A stretch of DNA of 6,160 bases from Actinomycetota bacterium (lineage in GTDB: Bacteria > Actinomycetota > Thermoleophilia > Solirubrobacterales > 70-9). Location: the NCBI GenBank assembly GCA_005884985.1, contig VAYK01000080.1, positions 1-6,160 on the forward strand. Direction: 5' to 3'. Of this stretch, positions 1-5,924 are shown in pieces (the stretch's first letter is position 1; every line of letters begins with the position of its first letter). A program made the translations under genes and the position numbers. A model generated the notes under the pieces. It was not told the origin of the DNA. It made no database searches and worked only from the letters and a program-made list of their open reading frames with translations.

Positions 1-100
1 TCCCTCCGCGCGCATTACCGCGACAGGTTCTAAGGGTCGGCGCCGGGGGTTGCCTGGGACGCCATCTCAGCCCGCTTACCCGCGAGCTCCCCTGGTTCTC
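1..100 (-). ncRNA. TPP (thiamine pyrophosphate) riboswitch aptamer, 3' end cut by window edge
   Basis: This is a cis-acting thiamine pyrophosphate sensor in the 5' leader of a gene that lies beyond the left edge. Read on the minus strand it carries the THI-element landmarks in order: AGGGGAGC (93-86), P2 formed by CTCGC (86-82) and GCGGG (75-71) around a GGGTAA loop, the invariant CTGAGA (70-65), P3 formed by GGCG (63-60) and CGCC (42-39), then CCTTAGAACCTG (35-24), the CGCG/CGCG stem (22-19 with 12-9) around GTAATG, and the closing GGAGGGA (7-1). The THI consensus and the spacing match the well-known thiM/thiC aptamers. Only the 3' strand of P1 and the expression platform are missing. The regulated gene should be a thiamine biosynthesis or uptake gene transcribed leftward, such as thiC; its identity cannot be seen here. 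Binding of TPP normally lowers expression. Confidence 0.93.
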
Positions 101-113
101 AACTTCAAGTCTA
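101..113 (-). promoter_or_regulatory. candidate -10 box for the TPP riboswitch transcript
   Basis: The minus strand has TAGACT at 113-108, which fits the actinobacterial TANNNT -10 pattern. Transcription would then start near 101-98, just before the 5' strand of the aptamer. I see no convincing -35 hexamer about 17 bp upstream. The position agrees well with the riboswitch, but a six-base match alone is weak evidence. Confidence 0.4.
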
Positions 114-204
114 CCCGGCGGCAGCGCTCGCCTCGGGCCCCCCATCGCGGCCCACCACGGGCAGGCGATCGAGGGCCGCCCGCAGCGAGCGCAGCGACTC
201 AATC

Positions 205-233
205 CCGATCTGACGATGGATCCGCCAGATCGG
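205..233 (-). terminator. candidate hairpin downstream of the moxR-VWA operon
   Basis: A perfect 8-bp inverted repeat, CCGATCTG (205-212) and CAGATCGG (226-233), encloses a 13-base loop that itself contains the palindrome GGATCC (218-223). It lies about 40 bp past the stop of the VWA gene and before the riboswitch promoter. That is where a terminator separating the two leftward transcription units would be expected. No T-run follows on the minus strand, so this would be an atypical intrinsic terminator; it could also be a protein-binding site. Confidence 0.4.
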
Positions 234-272
234 AGCCGTTACCCAACGCCGCCGGCGGGAACCGCGCCGGTG

Positions 273-1658
273 TCAGGCCTGCTCGGCCAGGGGCGTGCCG
301 CCCGCGACCACGTTCACGAAGCCCTCGAGGTGGCGGGTGGTCCAGCACTCGAACGCCGCGGTGCAGTGGCGCTCGTAGGCGGCCATCACGGAGTCGCCGT
401 AGTTCCAGTACAGGCGCGGCTCCGGATTGAGCCAAAAGGTGCGCCCGGCTCGCTCGCAGATGCTCCCGAAGACCTCGGCGTGGGGCTCGCGGCCGTTGGT
501 GCGGGCATCGCCGAGCACGATCACCGTCGAGCGCGGGCCGAGGTCGTCGACGATCTGCTCGAGGAACTCGAGCCACACCCGTCCGTAGTCGGTGTAGCCG
601 GAGACGTCGGCGACGCCGCCTTCGCGGCTGATCCGGTCCGAGATCGTGCGGAAGTCGCGCTCTCGCTCGAACACGTCCGTGATCTCCGAGATCCGCTCGA
701 TGAATACGAAGCTGCGGAGCTTGCGGAATGAGTCGTGCAGCGCGTGCAGCACGGAGAGGAAGAAGACGCTCGCCGAGGTGACCGAGGTCGAGACGTCGCA
801 GAGCACGTAGATCTCGGGGCGCCGCGGATGCCTCGGCCGATACTTGAGCCGCAGCGGCACGCCGCCCGTCTCGAGTGAGGCCCGCATCGTGCGCCGCACG
901 TCGACCGCCGCGCTGCGGCGGCGGCCGCGCCGCTCGTGGCCGAGCGTCGCCAGGCGCCGCTTCAGCTGCGCGACCGCCCGGTGGACGGCGGCCAGGTCCT
1001 GCGCCGGGCTCGTCGGCAGCGCCCGGTCGAGCTCGGCGAGCGGGCGCGATGGCGGCAGCTGCTCGGTGCGCTCGATCAGCGCGCGCTCGAGCTCGCGGCG
1101 TAGGTGGCGCTCGAAGCGGTTGATCTGCTCGCGGTCCAGCGCTGGCTCGTCCCCCGCGGTCCCGCCCCCCTGCGCCTGGAGGCCGAGGGTGCGGCGGATG
1201 CGCTGCACGTCGACCCCGATCACGCCTGAGCCCTCGCCGCGGCGGCCGAAGGCCGAGATCGCCAGCCGCGCCAGGTCGCGCATCTCGCCGTCGCGGCCCT
1301 CCGCGATCGCCTGACGGACCGCCTCGCGCAACTCGTCAAGCTCGAGGCGGTCTGCGCCGTCGTAGCGGCGGCCCTCGCCGATTCCCCGCCCGAGCGCCTC
1401 CGACTCGGCGGCACGGAAGAAGAAGCGGTCGAACAGCAGCTCGAACACGCGGCGGTCCTCCTGGGACTTCGCGACCGTCGCGGCCAGCGCCTCACGAAAG
1501 TCGTCCTGCTCCTCCCAGGGCACCGTCCGGAGCGCCTCGAACGCGTCGAGGATCTCCGAGGTCCCAACCGCAAGGCCCTCGCGCCGCAGCTCGTCGCAGA
1601 AGGCGACGACGCGCGGGGCGAGGCCGGAGGGGAGGCCGTCAGCCTGCGGCTTCGACAT
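273..1658 (-). CDS. CoxE-like VWA-domain protein (MoxR partner)
   Basis: The product has 461 residues and belongs to the CoxE-type von Willebrand factor A family (COG3552). These cytosolic proteins act with a MoxR AAA+ ATPase in metal-enzyme maturation or complex remodelling. The N-terminal half (about 1-260) is charged and helical, with an Arg-rich stretch near 240-250. The VWA domain follows at about 280-461. It shows an intact MIDAS metal site: the DVSTS motif (Asp288, Ser290, Ser292), Thr356 in GYTDYGR, and Asp384 in VLGDART. FWLNPEP (408-414) and the closing GGTPL are typical of CoxE relatives. The ATG at 1658 lies inside the end of the upstream MoxR gene (20-bp overlap), which implies translational coupling; no strong Shine-Dalgarno is visible. 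Family membership is firm. The client enzyme is unknown because no cox or other molybdenum-hydroxylase gene is in view. Confidence 0.9.
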   Translation of the reverse strand: MSKPQADGLPSGLAPRVVAFCDELRREGLAVGTSEILDAFEALRTVPWEEQDDFREALAATVAKSQEDRRVFELLFDRFFFRAAESEALGRGIGEGRRYDGADRLELDELREAVRQAIAEGRDGEMRDLARLAISAFGRRGEGSGVIGVDVQRIRRTLGLQAQGGGTAGDEPALDREQINRFERHLRRELERALIERTEQLPPSRPLAELDRALPTSPAQDLAAVHRAVAQLKRRLATLGHERRGRRRSAAVDVRRTMRASLETGGVPLRLKYRPRHPRRPEIYVLCDVSTSVTSASVFFLSVLHALHDSFRKLRSFVFIERISEITDVFERERDFRTISDRISREGGVADVSGYTDYGRVWLEFLEQIVDDLGPRSTVIVLGDARTNGREPHAEVFGSICERAGRTFWLNPEPRLYWNYGDSVMAAYERHCTAAFECWTTRHLEGFVNVVAGGTPLAEQA

Positions 1659-2616
1659 CGAGTCGGGCGCCGCCGAGCTTCAGGCCGACGCGCTCAGCTA
1701 CCAGATCCATGTCGGTGCGGTGCTTGACGATGATGCTCATCGTCCGCTCGAATACGGAGCCATCGAGGTCGTCGGCGCCGAGCAGCAGCAGGGCGCGGGC
1801 CCAGTCGATCGACTCGGCGATCGATGGTGGTTTCTTGAGGTCGAGTTGGCGCACCATGTGGACGACTTCGACCAGCCGGCGGGCGAGCTGCTCGTCGATC
1901 TCCGGCGAGTGCAGGCGAACGATCTCCATCTCGCGCTCGACATCCGGGTAGTCGAGCCACAGGTACAGGCAGCGTCGTTTCAGCGCCTCCGTCAGCTCGC
2001 GCGAGTTGTTCGAGGTGAGCACGACGATCGGATGGGTGCGAGCCTCGATCACGCCCAGCTCCGGGATCGAGATCTGGAACTCCGACAGGACCTCGAGCAG
2101 CATCGCCTCGAACTCCTGGTCGGTCTTGTCGATCTCGTCGATCAACAGCACCACCGGCTCGGTGGCAGCGATCGCCGCGAGCAGGGGCCTGGTCAGCAGG
2201 TACTCCTCGGAGAAGATCTCGTCCCACGCGCTGACGCTTGCCCGTCCCTCAGCAGACACCGCCGCCGGATCACCGGTCGCCTTCTGCTCCCTCGTAGACG
2301 AGGAGACTGCGGGCAATTGCTGTTGCTCCGCATTTATGCGGAGCAACTGCTTGCGGTAGTTCCACTCATACAGGGCCTTGGCCTCGTCGAGGCCCTCGTA
2401 GCACTGCAGGCGGATCAGGTGGCGCTCCGTGGCCCGCGAGATGGCCTTCGCCAGCTCGGTCTTGCCCACTCCCGCGGGTCCCTCGACGAGCACCGGCTTT
2501 CCGAGCCGTTGGGCGAGGTAGGCGACCAGCGCCGCGGGCTCGTCGGCGAGGTATCCAACCCGCCCCAGAGCCTCCTTGACGTCGGCGACGGAGCCGGGCT
2601 GTGGTGTTTCAGGCAC
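1639..2616 (-). CDS. MoxR-family AAA+ ATPase (CoxD-like)
   Basis: This is a 325-residue AAA+ ATPase of the MoxR family (COG0714), which uses ATP hydrolysis to remodel or activate protein complexes together with a VWA partner. Visible motifs are Walker A GPAGVGKT (46-53), the family motif around YEGLDEAKALYEWNY (73-87), Walker B VVLLIDEID (155-163), the sensor 1 region VVLTSNN (198-204), an Arg pair in ALKRRCLYLW (214-215) suited to the arginine finger, and KKPPSIAESIDWARAL (261-276) in the lid domain. Residues of about 95-130 form a Gln/Ser/Ala-rich insert not expected in the family; its DNA begins with a perfect palindrome and uses several AT-rich codons (ATA, AAT, CAA). The reading frame is kept. 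The start is GTG at 2616: there is no Shine-Dalgarno, but a TATCAT box sits exactly 6 bp upstream, which points to a leaderless mRNA. The VWA gene follows with a 20-bp overlap. Confidence 0.92.
   Translation of the reverse strand: MPETPQPGSVADVKEALGRVGYLADEPAALVAYLAQRLGKPVLVEGPAGVGKTELAKAISRATERHLIRLQCYEGLDEAKALYEWNYRKQLLRINAEQQQLPAVSSSTREQKATGDPAAVSAEGRASVSAWDEIFSEEYLLTRPLLAAIAATEPVVLLIDEIDKTDQEFEAMLLEVLSEFQISIPELGVIEARTHPIVVLTSNNSRELTEALKRRCLYLWLDYPDVEREMEIVRLHSPEIDEQLARRLVEVVHMVRQLDLKKPPSIAESIDWARALLLLGADDLDGSVFERTMSIIVKHRTDMDLVAERVGLKLGGARLDVEAAG
2322..2347. repeat. perfect 12-bp inverted repeat inside the MoxR gene
   Basis: The arms GTTGCTCCGCAT (2322-2333) and ATGCGGAGCAAC (2336-2347) are exact reverse complements separated only by TT. 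On the coding (minus) strand the first arm encodes the family-conserved LLRI residues (91-94). The second arm begins the foreign-looking insert, so the insert looks like an inverted copy of conserved coding sequence. An 8-bp palindrome, GCAATTGC (2313-2320), sits next to it. The local AT content is higher than in the rest of the gene. Confidence 0.85.
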
Positions 2617-2636
2617 CCGCCGATGATAATGACGCC
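2617..2636. promoter_or_regulatory. bidirectional promoter with overlapping -10 boxes
   Basis: Only 20 bp separate two divergent start codons. On the plus strand GATAAT (2625-2630) lies 6 bp before the ATG at 2637. On the minus strand TATCAT (2628-2623) lies 6 bp before the GTG at 2616. The boxes share four base pairs, and each places the expected transcription start on the first base of its start codon, so both mRNAs would be leaderless. Neither gene has a Shine-Dalgarno. The -35 positions fall inside the opposite gene and are not recognisable. The geometry is seen directly; promoter activity is inferred. Confidence 0.65.
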
Positions 2637-2855
2637 ATGCTCCTCGCAGGGATCTTGCCGCACTCCGTCGGTCCCTACGTCTCCCTGATGATGGCCGGCT
2701 TCTTGATCGCCGTCGTCGGCCACGTCATCCGCTCGCGGTGGCTGATCGCGCTGGGGATCATCCTCGTCTTCCTCGCCGCGGCCGGGTTGCCGCTGGCGCT
2801 CAACGCGTTCAGCGACAAGCCCGAGCCCCCTGGGCCGCTGCCTCGGCCCTACTGA
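2637..2855 (+). CDS. small two-helix membrane protein, function unknown
   Basis: The product is a 72-residue protein with two hydrophobic segments, about 13-31 and 35-56, joined by a short basic turn (RSR, 32-34). A Pro-rich polar tail, EPPGPLPRPY, closes it. This predicts a helical hairpin in the cytoplasmic membrane with the basic loop in the cytoplasm and both ends outside. I do not recognise a family. An in-frame ATG exists at 2601 but would lie upstream of the predicted promoter and inside moxR, so I chose 2637, which coincides with the expected transcription start after GATAAT. The gene shares a promoter region with moxR. A gene remnant follows 18 bp downstream. No function is assigned; coding is supported by the clear membrane topology and position. 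Confidence 0.7.
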   Translation: MLLAGILPHSVGPYVSLMMAGFLIAVVGHVIRSRWLIALGIILVFLAAAGLPLALNAFSDKPEPPGPLPRPY

Positions 2856-2873
2856 GGTGAGAGGATCGCGCCC

Positions 2874-3074
2874 GTGGGCCGTCTCGACGAGCTCGACCTG
2901 ACCGCGTCGCTTACGCGCAAGGAGGAAGCCCGCGCGCTCGACCGAGCCTGGGAGCGACTCGCGCAGTTGCGCTTGACCCTCGGCGGTCAGATCGGCGAGC
3001 GCAAGCTCGGGCCGCCGACGTGCGTGGTGTTCGAGGGTTGGCCAGGGGATGTCGCGGCTACACGGAGGCGCTGA
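2874..3074 (+). pseudogene. truncated polyphosphate kinase 2 (PPK2) family gene, N-terminal fragment
   Basis: The 66-codon frame starts with GTG, preceded by AGAGGA (2860-2865) 8 bases upstream. Its sequence resembles the N-terminus of PPK2-family phosphotransferases, which transfer phosphate between polyphosphate and nucleotides: a helical segment with RAWERLAQLRL, then LGPP and the first core strand ending in CVVFEGW (50-56). In intact members this strand runs straight into the Walker A loop, typically FEGWDAAGKGG. Here the match stops after Trp56 (codon 3039-3041) and is followed by PGDVAATRRR and a stop. Walker A, Walker B, the lid and the rest of the usual 230-300 residues are absent. 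The following DNA is the 3' end of a convergent metallohydrolase gene. It is therefore a dead remnant of a deletion or rearrangement, or an assembly join. The family call is from memory of the motif. Confidence 0.65.
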
Positions 3075-3942
3075 CGCCCGCCGAGGCGGCCGCGGGCACG
3101 ATCTCGAGCTCGCCGCCCTCCATGCCCATCTCGACCAGGGCGGGGTCGCCGCCCAGCTCTGCCCAGCGGCGGCGGGCGGTTGCGTGCAGCTCGTCGAGGA
3201 AGTCGTCGGAGTGCAGCGGGTCGTGGTGGAAGAGCAAGAGGCGCCTCGCGTCGACGCGGTTGGCGAACGTGAGCGTGTCGCTGATCGCGGAATGGCCCCA
3301 GCCGATGTGGTCCGGGTACTCCTGGTCGGTGTACTGGCAGTCGTGGATCAAGAGGTCGGCGTCACGAGCCAGGTTGTAGCCCGAGATCCACTCCGGCTCC
3401 AAGTCGGCGAGGGTGGCGCCGAGGGCGGGCTCGTGGTCAGGGATGTAGCACAGGGTCTCCTCGCCGTCGGTGATCCTGAAGCCCAGGGTCGGGCCGCGAT
3501 GGTTGACTGCCTCTGCCCGGATCGTCGCCGAACCCATCTGCCACTCGCTCGGCGGCGTGTCGCGGAAGGAGACCGAACAGGGCAGCTCGCGCACCTCGAC
3601 CGGCGACAGGGGCGCCGAGATGTAGCGGGCGACACGGTCCTCGAGCGATGCCTCGGGCGAGGCCGGCCCCCAGATCGTGATCTCCACGCCGGAGCGGAAG
3701 CAGGGCGAGAAGAACATCAGCCCCTGGATGTGGTCGAGGTGCAGGTGGGTGAGCAGGATGTTGACCCTACGTGCGGCGGCGAGGTCGAGCCCGAGCGTGC
3801 GGATGCCGGTGCCGGCGTCGAGGATCAGCTCCTCGCCGCCTTCGAGGCGCAGCTGCACGCACGACGTGTTCCCGCCGTAGCGGTTCATCTTCGGCCCCGG
3901 GGCCGGAATCGAGCCTCGCGCGCCCCAGACCTTGACCCTCAT
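3058..3942 (-). CDS. MBL-fold metallohydrolase (COG1235/PhnP-RNase Z-like)
   Basis: This 294-residue protein of the metallo-beta-lactamase fold probably hydrolyses a phosphoester or similar substrate in the cytoplasm; there is no signal peptide. The opening VWGARGSIPAPG and YGGNTSC (22-28) are typical of the COG1235-type subgroup. The dinuclear metal site is intact: THLHLDH (His66, His68, Asp70, His71), His148 in VNHRG, Asp169 in YIPDHEP and a His of LLLFHHDP (239-240). HDCQY (200-204) and GHSAISD (216-222) are further family features. The ATG at 3942 overlaps the stop of the upstream PAS gene as ATGA, so the two are translationally coupled. The last residues, AAASAGVSASV, are low-complexity and end next to the truncated PPK2 gene, so the native C-terminus could have been altered. 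The exact substrate cannot be told from sequence. Confidence 0.9.
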   Translation of the reverse strand: MRVKVWGARGSIPAPGPKMNRYGGNTSCVQLRLEGGEELILDAGTGIRTLGLDLAAARRVNILLTHLHLDHIQGLMFFSPCFRSGVEITIWGPASPEASLEDRVARYISAPLSPVEVRELPCSVSFRDTPPSEWQMGSATIRAEAVNHRGPTLGFRITDGEETLCYIPDHEPALGATLADLEPEWISGYNLARDADLLIHDCQYTDQEYPDHIGWGHSAISDTLTFANRVDARRLLLFHHDPLHSDDFLDELHATARRRWAELGGDPALVEMGMEGGELEIVPAAASAGVSASV

Positions 3943-4373
3943 CGCGGAGCCTCGCCGCCGCCGTTCCGATCGAGGGGCCAGAAGAAGATCATCGCCCCGG
4001 AGGATCCCTCCTCGGAGGCGACGATCGGGAAGGCGCTGGACTCGATTTCGTGCTCGGCCCCGTTCGCCGAGCGGATCCGGAACACGGCATGGGCTGGCCG
4101 GCCGTTGCGCACCGCCCGGGTGGTTGGTAGATCGTCAAGCGCCACCGGCTTGCCGTCCTCACCGAACGGGCCGTAGGTGGAGGTCCACTCCTCGGGGCTC
4201 ATGCGCCCCACGTCCTCGAATGAGCGCCCGAGCAGGGCACCGGCGGCCTCGTTGTAGAAGACCAACGCGGCGTGGTCGTCGACCAAAAAGGCGGGCGTCG
4301 AGATGCTCGTCAGCAGGTTGCGGGCCAGGATCAGCTCCAGGGGCCTAGGGGCGCGAGCCGCCATCACACCCAT
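3939..4373 (-). CDS. single PAS-domain protein
   Basis: The product is a 144-residue stand-alone PAS domain, a small sensory or protein-interaction module. The fold occupies about residues 15-135: the opening ISTPAFLVDDHAALVFYNEA (24-43) with the conserved Asn41 is classic. A SFEDVGRMSPEEW segment resembles PAS helices, and the final strands are FPIVA and GAMIFFWPLDR. No kinase, cyclase, GGDEF or DNA-binding domain is attached, so any output must go through a partner. The coupled MBL hydrolase gene is the obvious candidate. The start at 4373 is chosen because GAGGGA (minus strand, 4386-4381) lies 7 bases upstream; an alternative ATG is at 4364. A much longer frame runs upstream to 5639, but it crosses the divergent exported-protein gene and shows no protein-like features there. 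The ligand is unknown. Confidence 0.85.
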   Translation of the reverse strand: MGVMAARAPRPLELILARNLLTSISTPAFLVDDHAALVFYNEAAGALLGRSFEDVGRMSPEEWTSTYGPFGEDGKPVALDDLPTTRAVRNGRPAHAVFRIRSANGAEHEIESSAFPIVASEEGSSGAMIFFWPLDRNGGGEAPR

Positions 4374-4433
4374 TCTTCCATCCCTCGATGCAAGCGGCAC
4401 CACCTGGGGCGGTGGCGGTAGCCTTGGCTCGGA
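4374..4433. promoter_or_regulatory. divergent intergenic promoter region
   Basis: These 60 bp separate the leftward PAS-MBL operon from the rightward exported-protein gene and must carry both promoters or lie within them. On the plus strand TAGCCT (4419-4424) fits TANNNT and lies 9 bases before the ATG at 4434, with no Shine-Dalgarno, so a leaderless or nearly leaderless mRNA is likely. On the minus strand the PAS gene has a GAGGGA ribosome site but no clear -10 box. A small inverted repeat, CCACC (4400-4404) and GGTGG (4411-4415), sits in the middle and could be an operator half-site pair; this is weak. Confidence 0.45.
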
Positions 4434-5924
4434 ATGAGACGAGCAGCGATGATCGCGGTTGCGGCCGTCGCGGCGTTGACGGCGCCGGGCGCCGCCCTGG
4501 CCCAGGTGCCGGGCGAGACCCCGTCGCCGATCCCCCAGGATCCACTCGCCACCGCCCCCATCTTCACCGGGTCGGCCGCGACCCCCGATCCGACCGAGGG
4601 CCAGGACGTTCCCAGACACCCGTTCATGGCGCCGAACGGGCGCTCGAACATCCACGACGACGCTTACCAAACGGACACCTACGAGTGGGCGGGCCCGCTG
4701 GGCCACGACCTGGCCACGACCTCGGCCTTGTTCATGCGCGAGTGCGGCTCGGTCACGTTCGACAGCCGCGGCCGCCTGGTGACCGTCTGCGTGGGGCTGG
4801 ACAAGCCGGTGCTCGCGATGCTCAACCCCCACACGCTCCAGGTTCTGGCAACCATGGACCTGCCACCGCGCAACGTCGGTCCCAACCCCTTCCAGGACTT
4901 CAGCGGCGGCGGCTATTTCTACCTCGACAATCGCGACCGGGCGGTGATCTCGGCCGGCAACCGCCACATCCTCGTGGTCGGGGAGACCGGCGGAGCCGGC
5001 AGCCCCGGGTTCGCGCTCGAGCGCGACTACAACGTCACCGCGGCGGTCCCCGACGGCGACGCGCTGATCTCCGCGCTTCCCGACTGGCAGGGGCGGATCT
5101 GGTTCGCCAGCAAGAAGGGCGTGGTCGGGACGATCCAGCCGGCGAGCGGCGTGGTGCGGAGCATCGACACCGGCGAGCCGATCGGCAACTCGTTCGCGGT
5201 CGACGAGACCGGGGGCGTGTACATCGTCACCGACAAGGCGATGTACCGGTTCGACGCACCGGAAGGCAAGCCGGTCGTGACCTGGCGCCGCGCGTACCCG
5301 AACATCGGCGTCACCAAGCCGGGCCAGACCGAGCAGGGATCCGGAACCACGCCGACGCTGATCGGCCGCCGCTACGTGACGATCACCGACAACGCGGACC
5401 CCATGGACATCCTTGTCTACAAGCGTGGGCCGGATGTCCTTGGGCGAAGGCTGGTCTGCAGCCAGCCGGTGTTCGCGAAGGGCGCCAGTGACACCGACCA
5501 GTCGCTGATCGCGTCGCAGCGCTCGATCATCGCCGAGAACAACTACGGGTACACCGGCCCGGCGTCCACCATGAACGGCGGCGTGACCAGCCCCGGGCTT
5601 GAGCGTGTCGACCTCGACGGGGACGGGCGCGGCTGCCACTCCGTGTGGAGAAGCAACCAGCGGGCCCCGTCGGTGGTGCCCAAGCTGTCGCTGCGCGCTG
5701 GGCTCGTGTACACGTACACGAAGCCGAAGCGCGACGACATGACCGACGCCTGGTACCTGACCGCGCTCGACTTCGACACCGGGAAGACGGTGTACCGCCG
5801 TCTGGCGGGCACCGGGTTCGGCTACAACAACAACTACGCGCCGGTGACCCTCGCCGCGGACGGGACCGCCTACGTCGGCGTGCTCGGCGGGCTGACGACG
5901 TTCAGGGACGCCGCCCCCGGCTGA
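4434..5924 (+). CDS. exported beta-propeller-like protein, function unknown
   Basis: The product is a 496-residue protein with a Sec signal peptide: basic MRR, a hydrophobic core, and AxA-type cleavage in GAALA before QVPG (after about residue 23). The mature part starts with a Pro/Thr-rich linker. Repeated short strands then look like propeller blades: GSVTFDSRGRLVTVCVGLD (105-123), WQGRIWFASKKGVVGTIQPA (218-237), GNSFAVDETGGVYIVTDKAM (251-270) and LAADGTAYVGVLGGL (473-487). These resemble PQQ/SMP-30-like propellers in style, but I cannot name a family. DLDGDGRG (393-400) could bind calcium. Four cysteines (104, 119, 342, 401) could form two disulfides outside the cell. No membrane anchor, lipobox or catalytic motif is evident. 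The ATG at 4434 gives the signal peptide directly. It is transcribed alone and divergently from the PAS-MBL pair. Coding is certain; the role is open. Confidence 0.88.
   Translation: MRRAAMIAVAAVAALTAPGAALAQVPGETPSPIPQDPLATAPIFTGSAATPDPTEGQDVPRHPFMAPNGRSNIHDDAYQTDTYEWAGPLGHDLATTSALFMRECGSVTFDSRGRLVTVCVGLDKPVLAMLNPHTLQVLATMDLPPRNVGPNPFQDFSGGGYFYLDNRDRAVISAGNRHILVVGETGGAGSPGFALERDYNVTAAVPDGDALISALPDWQGRIWFASKKGVVGTIQPASGVVRSIDTGEPIGNSFAVDETGGVYIVTDKAMYRFDAPEGKPVVTWRRAYPNIGVTKPGQTEQGSGTTPTLIGRRYVTITDNADPMDILVYKRGPDVLGRRLVCSQPVFAKGASDTDQSLIASQRSIIAENNYGYTGPASTMNGGVTSPGLERVDLDGDGRGCHSVWRSNQRAPSVVPKLSLRAGLVYTYTKPKRDDMTDAWYLTALDFDTGKTVYRRLAGTGFGYNNNYAPVTLAADGTAYVGVLGGLTTFRDAAPG

Noticed and set aside
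50..430. Short plus-strand open frame across the left intergenic region
   Set aside because: It crosses the riboswitch and the end of the VWA gene in antisense and is composed almost only of Arg, Pro, Ser and Ala.
1720..2688. 322-codon plus-strand open frame
   Set aside because: It is antisense to the MoxR gene with its intact Walker motifs; no protein family features.
3067..3078. GGCG-CTGA-CGCC mini hairpin near the MBL stop as a terminator
   Set aside because: A 4-bp stem is expected by chance in such GC-rich coding sequence, and it lies within the end of the MBL gene.
3042..3200. PPK2 continuing after a simple frameshift
   Set aside because: I checked for a Walker A continuation (DAAGKGG-like) past 3042 and found none; the DNA there encodes the MBL C-terminus on the other strand, so it is a truncation and not a frameshift.
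3049..4176. 375-codon plus-strand open frame
   Set aside because: It is antisense to the MBL and PAS genes, which show complete motifs; the plus-strand translation is Arg/Val/Gly-rich with no recognisable fold.
4388..5491. 367-codon plus-strand open frame
   Set aside because: It is a shifted-frame shadow of the exported-protein gene, extremely Arg/Pro/Gly-rich; the true frame has a signal peptide and propeller-like strands.
4374..5639. Upstream part of a long minus-strand open frame continuous with the PAS gene
   Set aside because: It lies antisense to the exported-protein gene, is Arg/Gly/Asp/His-rich without any domain, and the PAS protein has its own ribosome site and start at 4373. GC-rich DNA commonly leaves such antisense frames open.
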